Part shown: piece after piece, positions 18,125-26,789 of the stretch | Position numbering within the stretch: the first letter of the stretch is position 1 | How the letters are laid out: each line of letters opens with the position of its first letter | Assembly (NCBI GenBank): GCA_034110465.1 | Contig: JAWUZD010000009.1 | Location: forward strand, 310,001 to 374,000 | Direction of reading: 5' to 3' | DNA: 64,000 bases | Source of the DNA: Aurantibacter sp034110465 | GTDB lineage: Bacteria; Bacteroidota; Bacteroidia; Flavobacteriales; Flavobacteriaceae | Notes under the pieces: model-generated | Told to the model about the DNA's origin: nothing | Seen by the model: the letters and a program-made list of their open reading frames with translations, nothing else | Databases searched by the model: none | Translations under genes and position numbers: made by a program

Positions 18125-18682
18125 TTAAACAGTCATAATTTCTTTTTCCTTGAGAGCTAGAATTTCTTCTGTTTTTTTAACAGATTTGTCTGTTAGAATT
18201 TGAACTTCAGCTTCAGCGCTTTTCTGCTCATCTTCAGATACATCATCTGCTTTTTTAATATCGTTATTAGCGTCTTTTCTCGCATTCCTAATACCAACTT
18301 TAGCATCTTCTGCTGCTGCTTTAGCTTGCTTTGCTAGATCACGTCTGCGTTCTTCTGTTAATGGTGGTACACTAATAATAATTAGGTCACCATTATTCAT
18401 TGGGTTAAAACCAAGATTAGCTATCATAATGGCCTTTTCTATAGGCTGCATCATGTTTTTTTCCCAAGGTTGAACAGTAATTGTTCTTCCATCTGGAGTG
18501 TTAACATTGGCAATTTGTGCTAGTGGTGTTAGTGAGCCATAGTAATCTACCATAACACTTCCTAACATAGCTGGACTTGCTTTTCCTGCTCTAATGTTAA
18601 CAAATTCTTTTTCTAAATGCTTTACTGCGTTAGACATTGCTTCTTCAGTACTCTCTAATATAAATGTAATATCCTCGTTCAT
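18125..18682 (-). CDS. frr: Ribosome recycling factor
   Basis: Splits post-termination ribosomes together with EF-G. The 185-residue length is standard. Conserved segments are VNIRAGKASPAML near the N-terminus, GRTITVQPWEKNM, and the LTEERRRDLAKQAK helix near residue 110. It lies 54 bases downstream of pyrH in the usual bacterial order pyrH-frr and is followed by a terminator. Confidence 0.95.
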   Translation of the reverse strand: MNEDITFILESTEEAMSNAVKHLEKEFVNIRAGKASPAMLGSVMVDYYGSLTPLAQIANVNTPDGRTITVQPWEKNMMQPIEKAIMIANLGFNPMNNGDLIIISVPPLTEERRRDLAKQAKAAAEDAKVGIRNARKDANNDIKKADDVSEDEQKSAEAEVQILTDKSVKKTEEILALKEKEIMTV

Positions 18683-18736
18683 CTTAAATGCTTTAGTATT
18701 TTAGTTGAAGTTTCAAAAATTGAGCCAATCTTTTTT

Positions 18737-19444
18737 TTAAAAATTAACTTCTGTTCCAATAGTTTCTCCAGAAACTACTTTTAATAAGTTTCCAGGTTTG
18801 TTCATATCAAAAACAATAATAGGTAATTTGTTTTCTTGACTTAAAGTAAATGCTGTTGTATCCATTACTTTTAAGCCTTTACGTAGTACATCATCAAATG
18901 TAATCTGATCAAATTTAATTGCTGTATCATCTTTTTCTGGATCTACGTTGTAAATACCATCTACACGAGTTCCTTTTAAAATAACATCAGCTTCAATTTC
19001 TATTGCTCTTAATACTGCAGCAGAATCTGTTGTAAAATATGGGTTACCTGTTCCACCACCAAAAATAACGACACGGCCTTTTTTTAGATGATTCATTGCT
19101 TTTCTTCTAATAAACGGTTCAGCCACTTCATTGATTTTAATTGCGCTTTGTAGTCGTGTTTGAATTCCAGCGTCTTCCAAAGCACTTTGTAATGCTAATC
19201 CGTTTATAACTGTTGCTAGCATTCCCATATGGTCTCCTTGTACGCGATCCATACCGTTACTTGCACCTGCAACACCTCTAAATATATTCCCTCCACCAAT
19301 TACAATGGCTACTTCCACGCCTTCATCAGTAATGGTTTTTATATCGTTAGCATATTCTGCCAAACGTTCTGGGTCAATTCCGTATTGGCGATTACCCATT
19401 AAAGCTTCACCAGATAATTTTAGAAGTATTCTTTTGTATTTCAT
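18737..19444 (-). CDS. pyrH: Uridylate kinase
   Basis: Phosphorylates UMP to UDP in pyrimidine nucleotide synthesis. The 235-residue amino-acid-kinase fold protein has KLSGEALMG at the N-terminus, the glycine-rich GGGNIFRGV (about 50-58) and TTDSAAVLRAIE (about 138-149), all typical of bacterial PyrH. It begins 173 bases after the tsf stop, and a TAATTTTG -7-like element on the - strand (19472-19465) suggests its own promoter. Confidence 0.95.
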   Translation of the reverse strand: MKYKRILLKLSGEALMGNRQYGIDPERLAEYANDIKTITDEGVEVAIVIGGGNIFRGVAGASNGMDRVQGDHMGMLATVINGLALQSALEDAGIQTRLQSAIKINEVAEPFIRRKAMNHLKKGRVVIFGGGTGNPYFTTDSAAVLRAIEIEADVILKGTRVDGIYNVDPEKDDTAIKFDQITFDDVLRKGLKVMDTTAFTLSQENKLPIIVFDMNKPGNLLKVVSGETIGTEVNF

Positions 19445-19522
19445 CTTTGAGGTTTGTTGTTCTGCAAAATTACATAATTTTTTAATAATTGAATTTATTA
19501 TAACTACTATCTTTTTTTAATG

Positions 19523-19558
19523 AAAAAACCACTACGCCAAAATGGGTAGTGGTTTTTT
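19523..19558 (-). terminator. Intrinsic terminator after tsf
   Basis: A 13-bp inverted repeat, AAAAAACCACTAC and GTAGTGGTTTTTT, around a ten-base loop. Its - strand transcript would end in U6. It separates tsf from pyrH and lies just past the long palindrome at 19573-19612. Confidence 0.85.
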
Positions 19559-19572
19559 GATAAATTAGTTTT

Positions 19573-19612
19573 TGTTATAATCATTTTACTCTAGAGTAAA
19601 ATGATTATAACA
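19573..19612. repeat. Perfect 40-bp palindrome without spacer
   Basis: Bases 19573-19592 are the exact reverse complement of 19593-19612, with the centre at CTCT|AGAG. It begins 5 bases after the tsf stop and precedes the terminator at 19523-19558. No T-run follows on either strand, so it is not a normal terminator. Confidence 0.9.
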
Positions 19613-19617
19613 GATAA

Positions 19618-20577
19618 TTAACCTAAAGAAACACGTTTAAAAGCTGTTACTTCTACTTTTTGAGAAGCTACATAGCTAGCAACAGTTTGTTTTTCGTCTT
19701 TAATAAATTTTTGATCTAATAGACATTGTTCTTGGTCTAAAGTTGTATTGTCAGAAACAAAACGATCCATTTTACCAGGTAAGATGTTACCCCAGATTTT
19801 TTCTGGTTTACCTTCTGCAGCTAATTGTGCTTTTGCAGCTTCTTCAGCTTTAGCCATAACTTCAGGAGTTAATTGTGCCATAGAGATAAATTCAGGTACA
19901 TTTTTTAATGTTTTACCTAAACGACCTAATTCAATGTTATCTTTTTCTATAACAGCAATTCTTGCTTCAGTTTCTGATGCTACGAATGCAGGATCAAAAC
20001 CTTTATAAGATAAAGAACTTGCTCCCATAGAAGCTACTTGCATAGCTACATCTTTAGCAACAGTTTCTGCTTTTTCGTTTAATCCAACTAAAGCACCAAT
20101 TTTGTTTATGTGTACGTAAGTACCAACATAAGGAGCGCTTAATTTTTCGAAAGCTGTTATTTCTAACTTCTCTCCAACAACTCCAGTTTGCTCAACTAAT
20201 TTTTCAGCAACTGTCATTTCCCCAAACTTAGCAGCTAAGAAATCTTCTTTGTTATCAAAGTTGATTGCTATATCTGCAAATTGATTAGCTAAAGCTAAGA
20301 AAGATTCGTTTTTTCCAACAAAATCAGTTTCACAACCTAAAACAATTGCTACACCAACAGTATTGTCTGCGTTTATTTTTGTTACAGCAGCACCTTCAGA
20401 AGAATCTCTGTCAGCTCTTTTTTCTGCTACTTTTTGACCTTTTTTACGTAAAACATCAATTGCTTTATCGAAATCACCTTCAGCTTCAACTAAAGCTTTC
20501 TTGCAATCCATCATACCTGCACCAGTAGCTTTTCTAAGGTTATTTACCTCTGCTGCTGAAATTTTAACTGTACTCAT
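19618..20577 (-). CDS. tsf: Elongation factor Ts
   Basis: The guanine nucleotide exchange factor for EF-Tu. The 319-residue protein has the N-terminal UBA-like domain with the signature LRKATGAGMMDCKKAL (about 14-29). Dimerisation and core domains follow, and it ends FKRVSLG. It is longer than E. coli EF-Ts (283 residues), as is common in Flavobacteriia. It lies downstream of rpsB, separated by a terminator-like hairpin. Confidence 0.95.
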   Translation of the reverse strand: MSTVKISAAEVNNLRKATGAGMMDCKKALVEAEGDFDKAIDVLRKKGQKVAEKRADRDSSEGAAVTKINADNTVGVAIVLGCETDFVGKNESFLALANQFADIAINFDNKEDFLAAKFGEMTVAEKLVEQTGVVGEKLEITAFEKLSAPYVGTYVHINKIGALVGLNEKAETVAKDVAMQVASMGASSLSYKGFDPAFVASETEARIAVIEKDNIELGRLGKTLKNVPEFISMAQLTPEVMAKAEEAAKAQLAAEGKPEKIWGNILPGKMDRFVSDNTTLDQEQCLLDQKFIKDEKQTVASYVASQKVEVTAFKRVSLG

Positions 20578-20590
20578 AATCTATATAATT

Positions 20591-20641
20591 TAAAAAAAAG
20601 TCGTTTAAAATGTTTCTGTAAAGAAAAAGATTAAACGACTT
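20591..20641 (-). terminator. Terminator or attenuator between rpsB and tsf
   Basis: Stem AAGTCGTTTAA (20599-20609) with TTAAACGACTT (20631-20641) around a 21-base loop. On the - strand it is followed by an eight-base T-run (20592-20599 complement). It could reduce read-through from rpsB into tsf. Confidence 0.7.
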
Positions 20642-20663
20642 ATTTGTATTTTGAAATAATGAT

Positions 20664-21449
20664 TTATTCTTCTTCGTTAGAAGCTTCAACTTTAGCTTCA
20701 GCTTTTGGTGCTGCTGGTTTAGCGTCTGCTTTCGCTTTTGCTGCATCTTTAGCATCTTTATCGGCTTTACGCTCGTTTAAACCGTTTGTTACTGCATCAG
20801 TAACGTGTGTTAATACAATATCAATAGATTTAGAAGCATCATCATTTGCTGGTATAACGTAATCTACCTGACGTGGATCAGAATTAGTATCAACCATTGC
20901 AAATATTGGAATGTTTAATTTTTGAGCTTCTTTAATCGCGATATGTTCACGTTTAATATCTACAACAAAAACAGCTGCTGGTAAACGTGTCATGTCTGTA
21001 ATAGAACCTAAATTCTTTTCTAACTTAGCTCTTAAACGATCAACTTGTAAACGTTCTTTTTTAGATAAAGTTAAAAATGTTCCATCTTTCTTCATTCTAT
21101 CAATAGTAGCCATCTTTTTGATTGCTTTTCTAATAGTAATAAAGTTAGTTAACATTCCACCAGGCCATCTTTCAGTAATGAAAGGCATATTAATGCTTGC
21201 AGCTTTTTCAGCTACAATGTCCTTTGCTTGTTTTTTTGTAGCAACAAATAAGATTTTACGACCAGATGCAGCGATTTTTGCTAACGCTTCACCAGCTTCT
21301 TCCATCTTAGCTGCTGTTTTATATAAATTTATAATATGGATTCCGTTACGTTCCATATATACGTAAGGCGCCATATTTGGATCCCACTTACGTGTAAGGT
21401 GACCGAAATGTACACCTGCTTCAAGTAATTTTTTTACTTCTACTGCCAT
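20664..21449 (-). CDS. rpsB: Small-subunit ribosomal protein uS2
   Basis: A structural 30S protein. The 261-residue protein starts at the ATG at 21449 (MAVEVKKLLEAGVHFGHLTRKWDP), the universal S2 N-terminus. The open frame extends 11 residues upstream to 21482, but that extension is not S2-like. It has FVATKKQAKDIV and ERWPGGMLTNF in the core. The C-terminal 35 residues are an Ala/Lys/Glu low-complexity tail, common in Bacteroidota S2. It follows rpsI after a 228-base spacer that may be a regulatory leader. Confidence 0.95.
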   Translation of the reverse strand: MAVEVKKLLEAGVHFGHLTRKWDPNMAPYVYMERNGIHIINLYKTAAKMEEAGEALAKIAASGRKILFVATKKQAKDIVAEKAASINMPFITERWPGGMLTNFITIRKAIKKMATIDRMKKDGTFLTLSKKERLQVDRLRAKLEKNLGSITDMTRLPAAVFVVDIKREHIAIKEAQKLNIPIFAMVDTNSDPRQVDYVIPANDDASKSIDIVLTHVTDAVTNGLNERKADKDAKDAAKAKADAKPAAPKAEAKVEASNEEE

Positions 21450-21486
21450 TTTGTAATAGTTTACGTTCTGTTGAATTAGCAATGTT

Positions 21487-21523
21487 CCTTTGGCTTTAGC
21501 TTTTGGCTTTGGCTCTTGGCTTC
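21487..21523 (-). repeat. Degenerate short direct repeats in the rpsB leader
   Basis: Read on the - strand, a GCCAAA-like unit (GCCAAG, GCCAAA, GCCAAAA, GCTAAA, GCCAAAGG) recurs about five times, 38-74 bases before the rpsB start. It looks like a purine-rich unstructured tract in the leader. No open frame of note is present. Confidence 0.5.
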
Positions 21524-21677
21524 ATTTAGATGCTAGACTAAATCCTGTGTTTTTAATTTTAAAGGCACTAGGACAACAATAACTGTGTTAAATATTGAAT
21601 TAAATCAATATCTGTTTAATTTTAATTTGAATAAGAACAATGCTCTGATAAATAGAAATTGAACCATATTCTGGATA

Positions 21678-22064
21678 TTAACGTTTCGAGAATTGAAATT
21701 TCTTTCTTGCTTTCTTCTGACCGAATTTCTTACGTTCAACCATTCTTGGGTCTCTTGTTAATAAACCTTCTGGTTTTAAAACTAATCTGTGTTCTGCATC
21801 TAATTCGCACATTGCACGAGAGATTGCTAAACGAATAGCTTCTGCTTGACCAGTGATTCCTCCTCCAAAAACATTTACTTTAATATCAAAGTTTCCTTCG
21901 TTATTAGTCAATGCTAAAGGTTGATTTACTTTGTACTGTAAAGTTGCAGTATCAAAATAATCTTTAATGTCTTTTTTGTTTACTGTGATGTTACCTTTTC
22001 CTTCTGCAACATAAACACGAGCAACTGCCGTTTTACGACGACCAATTTTGTGAATTACTTCCAT
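21678..22064 (-). CDS. rpsI: Small-subunit ribosomal protein uS9
   Basis: A 30S protein of 128 residues. The N-terminus MEVIHKIGRRKTAVARVY and the C-terminus DPRMVERKKFGQKKARKKFQFSKR are typical; the final KR reaches the ribosomal P site. Its start codon overlaps the rplM stop by one base (TAATG), indicating translational coupling. Confidence 0.97.
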   Translation of the reverse strand: MEVIHKIGRRKTAVARVYVAEGKGNITVNKKDIKDYFDTATLQYKVNQPLALTNNEGNFDIKVNVFGGGITGQAEAIRLAISRAMCELDAEHRLVLKPEGLLTRDPRMVERKKFGQKKARKKFQFSKR

Positions 22065-22519
22065 TATCTGAATTCGTTTATGTTAATTGTTTTAGGCTTT
22101 TGAGCATCATGAGTATGCTTTGAACCAACAACAACGTTTAAATTACGGAATAATGCGGCACCTAATTTGTTTTTAGGTAGCATTCCTTTTACTGATTTTT
22201 CCACTAGTCTTGCTGGATCTTTTCCAAACAATTCTGTAGCGGTAAGGCTTTTTTGTCCTCCTGGGTAACCTGTGTGACGTATGTACGTCTTTTCGGTCCA
22301 TTTTTTTCCAGTCAAGTTGATTTTTTCTGAGTTGATAACAATTACGTTATCTCCACAATCAACATGAGGTGTAAAGCTAGGTTTGTGTTTACCTCTTAAA
22401 AGTATTGCTACTTTAGAAGCTAAACGACCTAATGTTTGACCTTCAGCGTCAACCAAAACCCACTGCTTATCTACAGTAGCTTTGTTTGCTGAAATCGTTT
22501 TGTAGCTTAATGTGTCCAC
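22064..22519 (-). CDS. rplM: Large-subunit ribosomal protein uL13
   Basis: An early-assembly 50S protein, 151 residues, with the typical WVLVDAEGQTLGRLAS near residue 20 and VINSEKINLTGKKW near 65-78. It is the first gene of the rplM-rpsI operon, with an exact consensus promoter 48-78 bases upstream. Confidence 0.97.
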   Translation of the reverse strand: MDTLSYKTISANKATVDKQWVLVDAEGQTLGRLASKVAILLRGKHKPSFTPHVDCGDNVIVINSEKINLTGKKWTEKTYIRHTGYPGGQKSLTATELFGKDPARLVEKSVKGMLPKNKLGAALFRNLNVVVGSKHTHDAQKPKTININEFR

Positions 22520-22566
22520 GTTTTTAATTTTTATTATTAAACATTCCTTCTCTTAAAAAGAGTTTG

Positions 22567-22597
22567 CAAATTTACGATTATATATTTGATTACCAAA
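22567..22597 (-). promoter_or_regulatory. Bacteroidota consensus promoter for rplM-rpsI
   Basis: On the - strand, TTTG (22597-22594), exactly 19 bases, then TAAATTTG (22574-22567). This matches the Bacteroidota sigma-A consensus TTTG-N19-TAnnTTTG at every fixed position. Transcription should begin about 6-8 bases beyond, near 22560, giving a leader of about 40 bases. Confidence 0.85.
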
Positions 22598-22728
22598 TAC
22601 TACAGTCTCTTATTTTTAATAACTATGTTAATATGTTTCACCAAGTTGTTTACAAGTATAGAATTTTACATTTCAAGAGGTTAATATCAAGTGTTATTTG
22701 TTAATTTCGTGCTTTTAATTCAATATTT

Positions 22729-24360
22729 ATGATTTCAGTTGATGCTTTAGCGGTAGAATTTAGTGGAGAAACTTTATTTAAAGATGTCTCTTTTACTATT
22801 AATGAGAACGATAAAATTGCCTTAATGGGTAAGAATGGTGCCGGAAAATCTACTATGATGAAAATTATAGCTGGTGTTCAAAAGGCTACTCGTGGAGGAG
22901 TTAGCACGCCTAAAGAAACTATTATTGCGTATTTACCACAACATTTATTAACGGAAGATAATGCCACTGTTTTTGAGGAAGCGTCTAAGGCTTTTTCTCA
23001 TGTATTTTGTATGAAAGCAGAAATGGATGATGTAAACAAGCAATTAGAGACACGAACAGATTATGAGTCTGATGAGTATATGAAACTTATTGAGCGTGTA
23101 TCAGATTTAGGTGAAAAATATTATGCGCTTGAAGATGTAAATTATGATGCTGAAGTAGAAAAAGCACTTAAAGGGCTTGGGTTTAAACAAGCCGATTTTA
23201 CAAGGCCTACCGGAGAATTTTCTGGTGGTTGGCGAATGCGAATAGAATTGGCTAAAATTTTATTACAAAAGCCAGACCTTATATTGTTAGATGAGCCAAC
23301 CAATCATATAGATATAGAATCTGTAATTTGGTTAGAAGATTTTTTAGTTAATAAAGCTAATGCAGTTGTTGTGATTTCTCATGATCGCGCATTTATTGAC
23401 AATATTACCAATAGAACTATAGAAGTTACTATGGGACGTATTTACGATTATAAAGCAAATTATACACATTATTTGCAGTTGCGTGAAGATAGACGTGTAC
23501 ATCAAATTAAGGCTTATGAAGAACAACAGAAAATGATAGCCGATAATATGATTTTTATAGAACGCTTTAAAGGAACGTATTCTAAAACAAATCAGGTGAG
23601 TTCTCGAGAGCGAATGTTAGAGAAATTAGAGATTATTGAAATAGATGAAGTGGATACATCTGCACTTAAGTTAAAGTTTCCTTCAGCAGTTAGATCTGGA
23701 GATTATCCAGTATCTGTCAAAGATGTGTCTAAATCTTATGGCGAACATGTTGTTTTTAATAATGCAAATATGTCTATTGCTAGAGGAGAAAAGGTTTGTT
23801 TTGTTGGTAGAAATGGTGAAGGTAAATCTACAATGATTAAAGCTATTCTTGGTCAGATAGATGTAGAAGGCGAATGTGTTTTAGGACATAATGTACAAGT
23901 TGGTTATTTTGCGCAAAATCAAGCTGCTTTATTAGATAACGATTTAACCGTTTTTCAAACCATAGACGATGTTGCAAAAGGCGATGTTAGAACTCAGGTT
24001 AAAAATGTATTAGGTCGTTTTATGTTTAAAGGCGACGATATAGAAAAAAAGGTCAGCGTACTTTCTGGTGGAGAGAAAACCCGTTTAGCAATGGTGAAAT
24101 TATTATTAGAACCCGTAAATGTTTTGATTTTAGATGAACCTACAAATCACTTAGATTTAAAATCTAAAGATGTTTTAAAAGAAGCGCTTTTAGATTTTGA
24201 TGGTACATTAATATTAGTATCTCACGATAGAGATTTTTTACAAGGCTTAGCAAATAAAGTATTCGAATTTAAAGACCAACGTGTTATAGAGCATTTCGAA
24301 ACGGTTGATGCGTTTTTAGAACGTAACAAGATTGAAACCATTAAGGATTTGGATCTTTAA
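22729..24360 (+). CDS. ABC-F family ATPase
   Basis: A soluble protein of 543 residues with two ATP-binding cassettes and no membrane segments. Walker A sites are GKNGAGKST (about 34-42) and GRNGEGKST (about 361-369), and signatures are FSGGWRMR and LSGGEKTR, each followed by LDEPTNH. The linker near residues 235-320 is the ABC-F feature that reaches the ribosomal exit site. Family members such as EttA, YbiT and Uup regulate or rescue translation. Overall it resembles the YbiT-type housekeeping branch more than resistance types. It is divergent from rplM across 209 bases. Confidence 0.9.
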   Translation: MISVDALAVEFSGETLFKDVSFTINENDKIALMGKNGAGKSTMMKIIAGVQKATRGGVSTPKETIIAYLPQHLLTEDNATVFEEASKAFSHVFCMKAEMDDVNKQLETRTDYESDEYMKLIERVSDLGEKYYALEDVNYDAEVEKALKGLGFKQADFTRPTGEFSGGWRMRIELAKILLQKPDLILLDEPTNHIDIESVIWLEDFLVNKANAVVVISHDRAFIDNITNRTIEVTMGRIYDYKANYTHYLQLREDRRVHQIKAYEEQQKMIADNMIFIERFKGTYSKTNQVSSRERMLEKLEIIEIDEVDTSALKLKFPSAVRSGDYPVSVKDVSKSYGEHVVFNNANMSIARGEKVCFVGRNGEGKSTMIKAILGQIDVEGECVLGHNVQVGYFAQNQAALLDNDLTVFQTIDDVAKGDVRTQVKNVLGRFMFKGDDIEKKVSVLSGGEKTRLAMVKLLLEPVNVLILDEPTNHLDLKSKDVLKEALLDFDGTLILVSHDRDFLQGLANKVFEFKDQRVIEHFETVDAFLERNKIETIKDLDL

Positions 24361-24425
24361 TAAAGTTTAAAGGTTACTGGTTTAGAAGTTTAATCGTTGA
24401 ACTGTCTGTTTGATGATTCATGCTG

Positions 24426-24456
24426 TTTTGTCATACTGCGCCACAACGCAGTATCC
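24426..24456. repeat. Dispersed intergenic hairpin, copy B
   Basis: Same arms and flanks as copy A (4356-4386): TTTTGTC, ATACTGCG (24433-24440), a different six-base loop apart from its first C, then CGCAGTAT (24447-24454). It lies downstream of the ABC-F gene. Confidence 0.7.
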
Positions 24457-24512
24457 ATTATTATAGTTAAAGGTAAAATATTAAGACAGCACATCATCTT
24501 GAAAACCTAATC

Positions 24513-24614
24513 TCGCGTTAGTGATTGAACGGTTTGTTTGAGCTCTTTTAATGTGGTGGCATATAAGCCACGTTGTAAAGCGAGTAGTGAAAGCACGACC
24601 TTTAGGTAACGCCC
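24513..24614. repeat. Structured intergenic repeat element with terminal inverted repeats
   Basis: About 100 bases within the 330-base gap between the ABC-F and YgiQ genes. The outer arms are GCGTTA (24515-24520) and TAACGC (24607-24612). An inner hairpin is GTGGC-ATATAA-GCCAC (24556-24571). It is more GC-rich than its surroundings and has no open frame. It resembles from memory short repeats scattered between genes in Flavobacteriaceae that end in CGACCTTTAGGT-AACGCCC; this cannot be verified here. The remainder of the gap holds only hairpin copy B and A/T-rich sequence. Confidence 0.6.
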
Positions 24615-24675
24615 AAAAAATGACTAAGTATTAAGGGTTTACGTTAAATGTCTTATTTAAGACTCAATTTTTGAC

Positions 24676-24683
24676 TAAATTTG
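24676..24683 (+). promoter_or_regulatory. -7 promoter element just before the YgiQ-type gene
   Basis: TAAATTTG matches the Bacteroidota -7 consensus TAnnTTTG and ends only 7 bases before the ATG at 24691. The expected -33 position holds TTAT, a weak match to TTTG. Transcription would start at or next to the start codon. Confidence 0.5.
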
Positions 24684-24690
24684 CAAAGAT

Positions 24691-26703
24691 ATGCAAGAAT
24701 TACAACTTTCAGATTGGTTACCTACCACAAACAAAGAGGTTAAAATACGCGGTTGGGAAGAACTAGACGTTATACTTTTTAGTGGCGATGCCTACGTGGA
24801 TCATCCGTCTTTTGGACCTGCGGTAATTGGTCGTATTTTAGAAAGTTATGGCTTGCGTGTAGCTGTTGTTCCGCAACCAAATGTGAACGATAATCTTCAG
24901 GATTTTGTAAAAATGGGACGTCCAAAATTATTTTTTGGAATTACCGGAGGTTGTATGGATCCTATGATTAGCAATTATAATGCTAATAAGAAAAAACGAG
25001 ATAAAGATGCGTACACGCCAAATGGCGAAACTGGTTTTAGACCCGATTATGCAACATCAGTTTATTCAAAAATTTTAAAAGAAAAATTTCCAGATGTTCC
25101 TGTTTTAATTGGAGGAATAGAAGCGTCTTTAAGACGTGTAACTCATTACGATTATTGGAGCGATAAACTATTGCCTACTATTTTAGAAACATCCAAAGCA
25201 GATATGTTGGTTTATGGAATGGGCGAGCAACCTATGCGAGAAATTGTGCGTTTATTACAAAAAGGAGTTCCTTTTTCTAGTATTACTACGATTAAGCAAA
25301 CAGCTGTTCTTTTAAATAAAGATGCTAGAATTCCTAAAAATGCCAATTGGGAAGATGTAGAAATTGAATCTCATAAGGTTTGTTTAAACGATAAAAAAGC
25401 CTATGCCAGTAATTTTAAAATTATTGAGCAGGAAAGTAATAAATTGGCTGCAAGACGAATTTTTCAGAAAGTAGGCGATAAGATGCTTATGATTAATCCG
25501 CCGTATCCTACTATGACAGAAGCGGAAATAGATGCTTCTTTTGACTTGCCTTATACGCGTTTACCTCATCCAAAGTACAATAAAAGAGGTGATATTCCGG
25601 CGTTTGAAATGATTAAAACGTCTATCAATATTCATCGTGGTTGTTTTGGTGGTTGTAGTTTCTGTACTATTTCTGCACACCAAGGAAAATTTATTGCAAG
25701 TCGAAGCAAAGAATCTGTTTTAAGAGAAGTTGATAAAGTTGCAAATATGCCTGACTTTAAAGGCTATTTATCTGATATTGGTGGGCCAAGTGCCAATATG
25801 TATCAAATGAAAGGTAAAGTACAGTCTATATGCGATAAGTGTGTAGCGCCAAGTTGTATCTCGCCTGTAATTTGTAGTAATTTAGATACATCACACAAAC
25901 CACTTACGGAATTATACCAAGCGGTAGATAAGCATCCAAAAATTAAGAAGTCATTTATTGGTTCTGGAATTAGACACGATATGTTAGTGCCTGAGTTTAA
26001 TAAAAATGCCGATCCTAAAGAACTTGATGCTTATACGGAAGAAGTAATGACTAATCATATTTCTGGACGTTTAAAAGTAGCACCAGAACATACCAGTGAT
26101 CCGGTTTTAAAATTAATGCGTAAACCATCTTTTTCTTATTTTCATAAGTTTAAAGAACGTTTCGATAAAATAAATATTAAGAAAAAACTGAATTTACAGT
26201 TAATTCCATACTTTATATCTAATCATCCAGCTTGCGAGCAAGAAGATATGGCTAACCTAGCTGCCGAAACTAAAGATTTAGGATTTCAGTTAGAACAGGT
26301 ACAAGGTTTTACACCAACACCTATGACAGTTGCTACAGTAATCTATTATAGTGGTTATCATCCATATACTTTAAAGAAGGTAAACACACCAAAAACTAGA
26401 AAAGAAAAAGACGATCAACACAAGTTTTTCTTTTGGTATAAAGATGAAAATAAAGCGTGGATTAAAAATACGTTAAATAAATTAGGGCGAGAAGATTTAC
26501 TTAAACGTTTGTTGCCAGATAAGCCTGATACTTGGCGTAAAAATAAGCCAGGTAAAACGAAGCACACATTTGATGATGCTATCCCTTTTAATCAGCGTAA
26601 AAAGAAAGCTAAGTTTGCTTCTAAAGGTAAAGATGATACTAAAGAAGATTATAAAAAAGAAAGTGTGTCTAAATTTAAGTATAAGAAGAAACGTAGAAAA
26701 TAA
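24691..26703 (+). CDS. YgiQ family radical SAM protein
   Basis: A 670-residue radical S-adenosylmethionine enzyme. The iron-sulfur motif CX3CX2C is Cys318, Cys322 and Cys325 in HRGCFGGCSFC. The N-terminal third (WLPTTNKEV, FSGDAYVDHPSFG, GGIEASLRR) is the B12-binding-like domain typical of YgiQ (UPF0313). Four more cysteines in SICDKCVAPSCISPVICS (about 380-396) may hold a second cluster. The C-terminus is a long Lys-rich tail. The substrate of the family is not known. A terminator follows. Confidence 0.92.
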   Translation: MQELQLSDWLPTTNKEVKIRGWEELDVILFSGDAYVDHPSFGPAVIGRILESYGLRVAVVPQPNVNDNLQDFVKMGRPKLFFGITGGCMDPMISNYNANKKKRDKDAYTPNGETGFRPDYATSVYSKILKEKFPDVPVLIGGIEASLRRVTHYDYWSDKLLPTILETSKADMLVYGMGEQPMREIVRLLQKGVPFSSITTIKQTAVLLNKDARIPKNANWEDVEIESHKVCLNDKKAYASNFKIIEQESNKLAARRIFQKVGDKMLMINPPYPTMTEAEIDASFDLPYTRLPHPKYNKRGDIPAFEMIKTSINIHRGCFGGCSFCTISAHQGKFIASRSKESVLREVDKVANMPDFKGYLSDIGGPSANMYQMKGKVQSICDKCVAPSCISPVICSNLDTSHKPLTELYQAVDKHPKIKKSFIGSGIRHDMLVPEFNKNADPKELDAYTEEVMTNHISGRLKVAPEHTSDPVLKLMRKPSFSYFHKFKERFDKINIKKKLNLQLIPYFISNHPACEQEDMANLAAETKDLGFQLEQVQGFTPTPMTVATVIYYSGYHPYTLKKVNTPKTRKEKDDQHKFFFWYKDENKAWIKNTLNKLGREDLLKRLLPDKPDTWRKNKPGKTKHTFDDAIPFNQRKKKAKFASKGKDDTKEDYKKESVSKFKYKKKRRK

Positions 26704-26709
26704 TTCTAT

Positions 26710-26742
26710 AAAAAACCTAAAATTAATTTTTTAGGTTTTTTT
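26710..26742 (+). terminator. Intrinsic terminator after the YgiQ-type gene
   Basis: A 13-bp stem (26710-26722 with 26729-26741) around TTAATT, rich in A and T with a CCT/AGG core, ending in T7. It starts 7 bases after the stop. Confidence 0.75.
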
Positions 26743-26789
26743 ATGCTCAAAAAATAGTATAAATTCGTGAGAGTACAAATCACAATATT

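Noticed and set aside
20564..20755. Lys/Gln-rich short frame across the rpsB end and tsf spacer
   Set aside because: It reads the Ala-rich tail of rpsB in another frame and runs through the terminator hairpin.
21450..21482. Eleven-residue upstream extension of rpsB
   Set aside because: The universal S2 N-terminus begins at the ATG at 21449, and the extension has no S2 character.
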